Shown here in pieces: positions 16,965-22,325 of a stretch of DNA of 22,325 nucleotides. The position numbers and the translations under genes were made by a program. Positions within the stretch are counted from its first letter, which is position 1, and each line of letters begins with the position of its first letter. A model generated the notes under the pieces. That model ran no database searches and was not told the DNA's origin. It was given only the letters and a program-made list of their open reading frames with translations. The stretch spans positions 1 to 22,325 of the forward strand of contig CAYTKT010000035.1 in NCBI GenBank assembly GCA_964438605.1, read 5' to 3'. Source of the stretch: Alangreenwoodia sp964438605. Its GTDB lineage: Bacteria > Bacillota > Clostridia > Peptostreptococcales > Anaerovoracaceae.

Positions 16965-17172
16965 AGGAACGCAAAACATTTGTGCGGATTGCCCAAGCTG
17001 CAACTATCTTTCGGTCGCACGAAAGCGGTGGATGGAAGAAAGGAATGTTTATGCAAATCGTCAATTTGTTAGATGCGTTTCGGTCAGGACGAAAGTAGAG
17101 AAAGGAAGGAAACTTTTGTGCAAATCATCAAGATTACCGATCATGTTTCAGCCGCATGAAAACAGCGGCAAG
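16965..17172 (+). repeat. Three tandem ~67-70-base hairpin repeats between two operon genes
   Basis: Each unit has a GGAAGGAA-like purine tract, then TTT[GA]TGC[AG][AG]AT..., then a hairpin: CTTTCG-GTCGCA-CGAAAG (~17009-17026), TTTCG-GTCAGGA-CGAAA (~17078-17094), TTTCA-GCCGCA-TGAAA (~17146-17161). The third stem swaps a G-C pair for A-T on both sides, so pairing is kept while sequence changes. Units 2 and 3 can also be read as tiny frames with a ribosome binding site (MQIVNLLDAFRSGRK from ATG 17051; QIIKITDHVSAA after GTG 17118). A further short hairpin AGCGG/CCGCT follows at 17164-17178. Confidence 0.7.
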
Positions 17173-17194
17173 TCCGCTTTTAGAGAGATAAAAA

Positions 17195-18415
17195 ATGTAT
17201 AAGAAAAAATCGACATGTGTAATATCACTGTTGCTCGCTTTCCTGCTGCTATTTTGCGCGTGCGGCACTGACACAGCTGGGGCCGGAGCTGACAGCGTAG
17301 AAGATTTACAGAAGGTAAAGCAAGAAGATACGGAGCTTGCCGGCAGAAAGCCGGTCAGCCGTATGGAACTTCTGTACGCGGAGAATTTCGCGGTAGAATA
17401 TTATGACGGCGGGCTGAAGCTGATTACGATTTTCGACGGGACGGAAACGGGAAGTCGTTTTCTCGTGACGCCAAAAGGCACACAGGCGCCTTCTGGCATT
17501 GATGAAGATATTGTCGTTTTCGAAGGCGCCGCTGACTGCATATATCTGGCGGCTACCGCTGTCATGGATCATTTCTGCCGGATCGGAGCGATCGATGCGA
17601 TCAGTCTTTCCGGTACAAAAGCATCAGGCTGGTATATCGATGAGGCGCGCCGCGCTATGGAGGAGGGCCGGATTTTATACGCCGGAAAATATAGTTCGCC
17701 GGATTATGAACTGATTTTACAGAAGGGATGCCGGTTGGCCATAGAATCCATGATGATTTCTCATTCTCCGGAAGTCAAGGAACAGCTGGAAAGGAATGGG
17801 ATACCCGTTCTCGTTGATCTTTCCAGCTATGAAAGCCATCCGCTGGGCCGCAGCGAATGGATTCGTCTGTATGGTGCTCTGACGGACCATGAAGACGAAG
17901 CTGAGGCCGTTTTTTCAGAACAGGCTGAAAAGCTGGAATCGATTCTCGCGGATGAGATGAAAGAATCGGCTGGTACGGATGCTTCCGGCGGAAAAAAAAC
18001 GGTGGCTTTTTTTTACATCAGTTCCAGCGGCAGCGTCAGCGTCAGGAAGAGCAACGATTACATGGCGCAGATGATCGAGCTTGCCGGCGGGAAATATGTG
18101 TTTGACGATCTTGGAAGCAAAGATTCAGATACCGGAACGACGATGATCCAGATGGAGGATTTTTATGCGGCGGCAAAAGATGCGGATTACCTGATCTATA
18201 ATACGATTCTCGGCGAGGAAATTGAGACGCTGGATCAGCTGATCGCCAAAAACAGCCTGCTGTCCGGATTTAAAGCGGTTAAGTCGGGAAATGTATATTG
18301 TACTGGAAAGAATATGTATCAGGAGAGTTCTTCAATCGGCACGATGGTTCTTGATATTTACCGGATGCTGCAAGGTGGCGGAGAAGAAATGCAGTTTTTA
18401 TACCATCTTGAATAG
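17195..18415 (+). CDS. ABC transporter substrate-binding lipoprotein, FepB/BtuF type
   Basis: The 406-residue protein begins MYKKKSTCVIS, with a hydrophobic core ending LFCAC; Cys23 is the likely lipid anchor. The mature part fits the class III (helical-backbone) binding proteins of PF01497: an N-terminal lobe with FAVEYYDGGLKLITI and VFEGAADCIYLAATAVMDHF, a long helix, and a C-terminal lobe with KTVAFFYISSSG, MIELAGGKYVFDDLG and an ending VKSGNVYCT... typical of the family. It would bind a haem, corrinoid or siderophore outside the membrane and deliver it to the FecCD/FecE-type pair encoded next. The substrate cannot be read from sequence; the riboswitch favours a corrinoid or other tetrapyrrole. 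The ribosome binding site (AGAGAG) is weak. Confidence 0.88.
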   Translation: MYKKKSTCVISLLLAFLLLFCACGTDTAGAGADSVEDLQKVKQEDTELAGRKPVSRMELLYAENFAVEYYDGGLKLITIFDGTETGSRFLVTPKGTQAPSGIDEDIVVFEGAADCIYLAATAVMDHFCRIGAIDAISLSGTKASGWYIDEARRAMEEGRILYAGKYSSPDYELILQKGCRLAIESMMISHSPEVKEQLERNGIPVLVDLSSYESHPLGRSEWIRLYGALTDHEDEAEAVFSEQAEKLESILADEMKESAGTDASGGKKTVAFFYISSSGSVSVRKSNDYMAQMIELAGGKYVFDDLGSKDSDTGTTMIQMEDFYAAAKDADYLIYNTILGEEIETLDQLIAKNSLLSGFKAVKSGNVYCTGKNMYQESSSIGTMVLDIYRMLQGGGEEMQFLYHLE

Positions 18416-18766
18416 ACGTAGCGATGTTCAGCTGACAAAACGGGATCGAAACACAAACAATTTTGTGCCGGAAGTATAAAAGCATCGGAATGCGGCAGAT
18501 GATTTCATGAAGAAAATGATGGAGTAACATGACGCGACAGTAAATGGAAATTGGAAGATGATGAAAGAATATGACAGCAGGAAATATTTGAATATTTAAT
18601 TTGAATGTGAATGTCTAATAGGAATGAACAAAACGTCGATTTGTTCACAGGAGGAAACAGCATATAGTTTATGATGTCCGATGGACAAGCTATATATTAT
18701 TGTTTTACTCTGCAAAATGCGTGTTTTGCTCATATTTAGAATATTTTGAATGAAAGGAGCAGAAAA
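18416..18766. other. 351-base gap inside the transport operon
   Basis: No gene is seen. It holds a perfect 8-bp hairpin (TGAACAAA 18625-18632 with TTTGTTCA 18640-18647) directly followed by CAGGAGGAAACAG. Next comes a second dyad, TGTCC-GAT-GGACA (about 18675-18687). A 22-codon frame starts at 18671 but sits 16 bases from the AGGAGG. An operator, RNA processing site or lost small gene are all possible. Confidence 0.45.
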
Positions 18767-19819
18767 ATGGCGGATGGAAAAAAAAGAAGACATATTTTGC
18801 AAGTCCGCTGGGCTGCTTCGTATATTATGCTGGCGATTCTGCTCCTCATTCTTTTTTTCTGGAATATCAATGCGGGCAGTGTTCACGTATCTGCCAGGGA
18901 AATTATAGAGATTCTTTTTTCCGGAGAAGGGGACGAAATGCAGATGAATATTATCTGGCAGATTCGTCTGCCAAGGGCGCTGGCAGCTTTCATTTTAGGC
19001 GGGGCGTTAGCGCTTTCAGGACTTTTGCTCCAGATATTTTTCAGAAATCCTATCGCGGGTCCGTTCGTGCTGGGAATTTCTTCGGGGGCAAAGATGACTG
19101 TGGCGCTGGGAATGATCGTATTGTTTCGATACGGACTGACGGCTTCGTCGTGGGGGCTGATTGCCGCGGCCTTTGTCGGCGCGCTGGTTTCTATGGGATT
19201 TGTACTGGCCGTTTCCGGAAAGGTAGGCCGTTCGTCAATGCTCATCGTCTGTGGCGTTATGATTGGCTATATCTGTTCGGCTGTTACTGATTTTGTGGTA
19301 GCTTTTGCCGATGATTCGGATATTGTAAATCTGCACAGCTGGTCTCTTGGAAGTTTTTCCGGCATCAGCTGGAGCAATGTGGGCGTTATGTCGGCTGTGA
19401 CGGCAGCGGCATTTATAGCTGTTTTTCTTTGTTCAAAGCCTATGGCGGCTTATCAGTTCGGTGAAGATTACGCGCAGAATATGGGCGTTAATATCAGAAC
19501 ATTCCGGACGGCGCTGATTCTGCTTTCGAGTCTGCTTTCCGCCTGTGTTACTGCTTTTGCGGGTCCAATTTCGTTCGTAGGAATCGCGGTACCTCATCTT
19601 ATTCGCTGGCTGATGAATACGTCGAAGCCGATTGTAGTGATTCCCGCCTGTTTTCTGGGCGGATCTGTTTTCTGCCTGTTTTGTGATCTTATCGCCCGCA
19701 CTGTTTTTGCGCCGATGGAACTCAGTATCAGCGCCGTGACGGCAGTTTTCGGTGCGCCGGTAGTCATTGCTGTAATGATCAGGAAACGTAGGGGTGCGAT
19801 GCCTGTTGAAAAGGAATAG
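18767..19819 (+). CDS. FecCD-family ABC transporter permease
   Basis: The ATG at 18767 has AAAGGAG seven bases upstream, which decides it over the in-frame TTG at 18746. The 350-residue membrane protein has about nine or ten hydrophobic spans. Family signatures are visible: NPIAGPFVLGISSGAKM after the third span and GPISFVGIAVPHLIRWLMN before the last spans, the latter being the loop that contacts the ATPase. It forms, as a dimer, the channel for iron-siderophore, haem or cobalamin import. It is followed 93 bases later by its ATPase gene. Confidence 0.93.
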   Translation: MADGKKRRHILQVRWAASYIMLAILLLILFFWNINAGSVHVSAREIIEILFSGEGDEMQMNIIWQIRLPRALAAFILGGALALSGLLLQIFFRNPIAGPFVLGISSGAKMTVALGMIVLFRYGLTASSWGLIAAAFVGALVSMGFVLAVSGKVGRSSMLIVCGVMIGYICSAVTDFVVAFADDSDIVNLHSWSLGSFSGISWSNVGVMSAVTAAAFIAVFLCSKPMAAYQFGEDYAQNMGVNIRTFRTALILLSSLLSACVTAFAGPISFVGIAVPHLIRWLMNTSKPIVVIPACFLGGSVFCLFCDLIARTVFAPMELSISAVTAVFGAPVVIAVMIRKRRGAMPVEKE

Positions 19820-19912
19820 AGTAGCTGAAAATCGCAGTAACGCGGCAAGCGATGAGCAGGAAGCGGAAGAATCAGCAAGAGTGGCGGCAGGGAGAATGAT
19901 GGGAAGAATCAA

Positions 19913-21256
19913 ATGGAGAACTATTATTTTACAACTAAAAAGTTGACGGTGGGATACCATGGAAAGCCGCTGATCAGCGATATAGAGATCAGACTGCGTC
20001 GCGGGGAAATTTTGGCGTTGATCGGGCCGAACGGTTCCGGCAAATCTACGATTCTGAAAAGTATTGCGGGCCAGTTGCCAAAGATTGGAGGTACAGTCTT
20101 TTTTGGCGGCAGGAAGATGGAAGAAATCGGAAGGAAGGAACTGGCAAAGGAGATGTCTGTCGTCTTGACGCAGCGGCTGAATACCGAATTGATGTCATGC
20201 CGCGATGTAACGGCCGCAGGGCGCTATCCGTATACCGGAAGGCTCGGTTTTTTGTCAGAGAATGATCGCAGACGGGTGGATGAAGCGCTGGAAATGGTCG
20301 GGATGCTTGATTGCGCTGACGATGATTATATGAATGTCAGCGACGGCCAACAGCAGCGCGTTTTGCTGGCGCGGGCGATCTGTCAGGAACCGGAGATTAT
20401 TATTCTCGACGAGCCGACGTCGTATCTCGATATCCGGCATAAACTGATTATGCTTCAGATTTTGCAGAGGCTGGCGAAGCAGCGGGGTGTAACCGTGATT
20501 CTTTCGCTTCACGAGCTGGAAATGGCCCAGAAGATTTCTGATAAGGTTCTCTGTGTTAAAGGGCGTTTCGTAGATCGTTACGGGACGCCTGAGGAAATTT
20601 TTCATTCGGAATATATTGAGCGTCTTTATGACCTTGACAATGGCTATTATAATGAAGTTTTCGGTTCTGTGGAGATGAAGCGCTGGGATGAGGTGCTGAT
20701 GGATGAACGAAGCAGATGCGGGACACATCAGGGCGAAACCGGGGAGGAAATGAGCAGGTACGGGATGTGTCAGGATGAAATGGAGGAGGAACGGCATCGA
20801 TGCGGGACGTGTCAGAATAAAATGGAGGAGGAACGGCATAGTTGCAGGACGTGCCAGGATGAAACCGAGGAGGAACAACATCGATGCGAGGCATACCGGA
20901 ATGAAACAGTGACGGAGCAGCCGGAAGTTTTTGTGATTGCCGGCAGTGGAAGCGGAGCTTCTGTGTTCAGAAAGCTTCACAGGCAAGGAATTGCGTTTGC
21001 CGCAGGAGTGCTCCATAAAAATGACATCGATTATGAGCTTGCGAAGGTACTGGCCTGCCGTGTTATCGAAGAACGGGCGTATGAGCGGATCGGTGCGCCG
21101 TCGTTTGAAGAAGCGGCCGGTGTCATGAGGACGTGTGGCCGCGTTATTTGCTGTCTGAAGGATGGGGATTTTGGCGAGATGAATGAGAGGAACCGTGATC
21201 TTTTGAAGATTGCGGAAGAATCCGGAATAGAAGTGATCCGGGAAGTTCGGAAATGA
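19913..21256 (+). CDS. FecE/BtuD-type ABC ATPase with Cys/His repeat insert and extra C-terminal domain
   Basis: The start at ATG 19913 has GGGAAG upstream. Residues ~1-250 are a complete ATPase: Walker A GPNGSGKST (38-46), Q-loop VLTQR, signature VSDGQ (142-146), Walker B LDEPT (Asp166), and switch His200. Relatives usually stop near residue 260. Here five 14-residue repeats of the form RHRCGTCQNKMEEE follow (266-335), then a ~110-residue domain (VFVIAGSGSGASVFRKL ... FAAGVLHKNDIDYELAKVLACRVI ... EVIREVRK). From memory, this C-terminal domain occurs on clostridial FecE-like ATPases; its role is unknown. The protein powers the transporter, and the extension may sense or dock a metal or cofactor. 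The FecE-type family and operon position are firm; the function of the extension is inference. Confidence 0.92.
   Translation: MENYYFTTKKLTVGYHGKPLISDIEIRLRRGEILALIGPNGSGKSTILKSIAGQLPKIGGTVFFGGRKMEEIGRKELAKEMSVVLTQRLNTELMSCRDVTAAGRYPYTGRLGFLSENDRRRVDEALEMVGMLDCADDDYMNVSDGQQQRVLLARAICQEPEIIILDEPTSYLDIRHKLIMLQILQRLAKQRGVTVILSLHELEMAQKISDKVLCVKGRFVDRYGTPEEIFHSEYIERLYDLDNGYYNEVFGSVEMKRWDEVLMDERSRCGTHQGETGEEMSRYGMCQDEMEEERHRCGTCQNKMEEERHSCRTCQDETEEEQHRCEAYRNETVTEQPEVFVIAGSGSGASVFRKLHRQGIAFAAGVLHKNDIDYELAKVLACRVIEERAYERIGAPSFEEAAGVMRTCGRVICCLKDGDFGEMNERNRDLLKIAEESGIEVIREVRK
20708..20917 (+). repeat. Five 42-bp in-frame repeats in the ATPase gene
   Basis: Units start at 20708, 20750, 20792, 20834 and 20876. 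They translate to RSRCGTHQGETGEE, MSRYGMCQDEMEEE, RHRCGTCQNKMEEE, RHSCRTCQDETEEE and QHRCEAYRNETVTE. The central copies carry a His-x-Cys-x2-Cys pattern and an acidic end. Confidence 0.92.
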
Positions 21257-21312
21257 TAGCGAGAAAGAAAGCAGGAAAAATATATGTTCTTTTTCATTTG
21301 GATATATTTATA

Positions 21313-21918
21313 TCATTTTAACATGCCTTTTAGGAAAGCAAATGGATCCTCCGAGGTAATGAAATGCATCAGTTGATAGCCGCAAGTGATGGAAACACGT
21401 TCTTCGGCCAGAATTCGGCGACATTCATTACGGTCAGCGAGAATAACCCGGATATCCTCATCTTCTTCCTCGTGGATGCTCGTCGGTTCGCCGGAAAAAC
21501 GTCCGAATACCGTGGCGCAGGCTTCATCCGTCATACCGGGACTCATGTAAAACGGGCGTGAAAAAATCCCTGTTTCAAAAGGTTCGAAAGTTAGTCCTGT
21601 TTCTTCAAAGGCTTCGCGTTTTGCGGCTTCCGTCATAGATTCGCCTGTTTCAAGCAGGCCGGCTGGAAGTTCATAGACGTAGGCGTCAATCGGGTAGCGG
21701 AATTGGCGTTCCAGCACGAGTTTGTCGCCAAGTGTTCCGAAAAGCATGACACCTGCGGGGCGCACGGTATGTTCGACGGCAGCAAGCCTTTCAATTTCTT
21801 CGGAGCGTGAAGCTGTGTAATACGATCCCTGGTGACCATTCCGGTAGGACACGGTAAATTCGTACATGTTAAGAAATTTGTTTTCAGTCTGTTTTTTTAT
21901 GTTGGTGACTCTCGACAT
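21313..21918 (-). CDS. NUDIX hydrolase, ADP-ribose pyrophosphatase type
   Basis: The start at 21918 (MSRVTNIKK) has GGGAGA eight bases upstream on the minus strand; the longer frame from 21966 lacks such a site. The product has 201 residues. The NUDIX box is complete: Gly87, Glu93, then REAFEETGL at 101-109, fitting G-x5-E-x7-REUxEExGU and binding Mg2+ for pyrophosphate bond cleavage. LERQFRYPID and YELPAGLLE before the box are typical of the NudF/ADP-ribose group. It is cytoplasmic, convergent with the transport operon, and probably unrelated to it. Substrate preference cannot be fixed from sequence alone. Confidence 0.9.
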   Translation of the reverse strand: MSRVTNIKKQTENKFLNMYEFTVSYRNGHQGSYYTASRSEEIERLAAVEHTVRPAGVMLFGTLGDKLVLERQFRYPIDAYVYELPAGLLETGESMTEAAKREAFEETGLTFEPFETGIFSRPFYMSPGMTDEACATVFGRFSGEPTSIHEEEDEDIRVILADRNECRRILAEERVSITCGYQLMHFITSEDPFAFLKGMLK

Positions 21919-22099
21919 TTTGTTTTCTCCCTTTTTCCATTGACCGGTATCAAGCAATATTAACATCTGAATACCGGTTTCTAAGCGCCAATTTATGGAT
22001 TTCAGTTGACGAAGCCGATCTTTTTATACATAAAGTGTTCCTTTAAATGTGATAAATGTGAGTTTTTTTGCATGGGCTGATGATTTTCCCTGCATTTTT

Positions 22100-22105
22100 A
22101 TTATA
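22100..22105 (-). promoter_or_regulatory. Possible -10 box for the NUDIX gene
   Basis: On the minus strand TATAAT lies about 180 bases before the NUDIX start. No good -35 box is seen at the expected distance. The stretch 21919-22246 otherwise shows no gene. Confidence 0.35.
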
Positions 22106-22246
22106 ACATGAAATGCTTATAGCGGATATGACACGGGAATAAATGGACAGCACTTCTTTGGTGGTGTACTGATGGGAGCAGTGCAGTCATGATATAGCGG
22201 CGGGTCTACGGATTGATCGCAGGCCGTCTGTCGGAAATACGAAAAG

Positions 22247-22283
22247 CAGGGGATAGGAAATAACTATCCCCTGTCCCCTGTTT
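22247..22283 (+). terminator. Hairpin near the right edge, terminator-like
   Basis: CAGGGGATAG (22247-22256) pairs perfectly with CTATCCCCTG (22264-22273). The following T content is weak (TCCCCTGTTTG). The gene it serves would lie outside the window or on the other strand. Confidence 0.5.
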
Positions 22284-22325
22284 GTCATGTAAAAAACAAA
22301 ATTCGTTCCGAGTGGGAAGTCGGCC

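Noticed and set aside
22100..22130. Complete promoter for the NUDIX gene
   Set aside because: The TATAAT is good, but no -35 match is found 16-18 bases upstream, so only a -10 candidate is listed.

Overview
The window reads as a low-to-mid GC Firmicute, most likely a gut-type clostridium (Lachnospiraceae/Oscillospiraceae-like). The basis is AGGAGG-type ribosome binding sites, a large wall-anchored Cna_B/SpaA-type adhesin, lipoprotein signal peptides and FecBCD-type transport genes of clostridial style. This placement is inference from gene content; there is no rRNA marker here.

Left part (1-10 kb), a surface-protein and decaying mobile region: the tail of a helix-turn-helix gene (2-82) with a terminator; a giant secreted adhesin split by a frameshift into a signal-peptide piece (630-890) and a 2039-residue piece (892-7011) carrying seven ~110-residue C-terminal repeats; a second secreted-protein gene broken by two frameshifts and cut off by an IS1380-family element (8046-9699), whose own transposase is frameshifted before its catalytic Glu; then an IS200-type transposase remnant with an amber codon (9753-9968).

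Middle part (10-14.2 kb): tRNA-Ser(GGA), a DUF4213/DUF364 putative metal-chelation protein with an odd start codon, tRNA-Arg(CCG), a minus-strand protein resembling the HNH/zinc-finger plus DUF7662-like tail of group II intron reverse transcriptases, and about 1.7 kb with no convincing gene but several hairpins.

Right part (14.2-21.3 kb), the most interesting unit: a promoter and a cobalamin riboswitch with a very long P2 arm precede five plus-strand genes. These are an exported lipoprotein form of the cobaltochelatase CbiK with its metal-site His/Glu/His intact, a membrane-anchored surface protein with two NEAT-like domains, a FepB/BtuF-type substrate-binding lipoprotein, a FecCD permease, and a FecE/BtuD-type ATPase. 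The ATPase carries an inserted five-copy Cys/His 14-residue repeat and an extra C-terminal domain. Together they look like a B12-regulated extracellular tetrapyrrole capture, metallation/demetallation and import system. A three-copy hairpin repeat lies between the surface protein and the binding-protein gene. The window closes with a minus-strand NUDIX hydrolase (ADP-ribose pyrophosphatase type).
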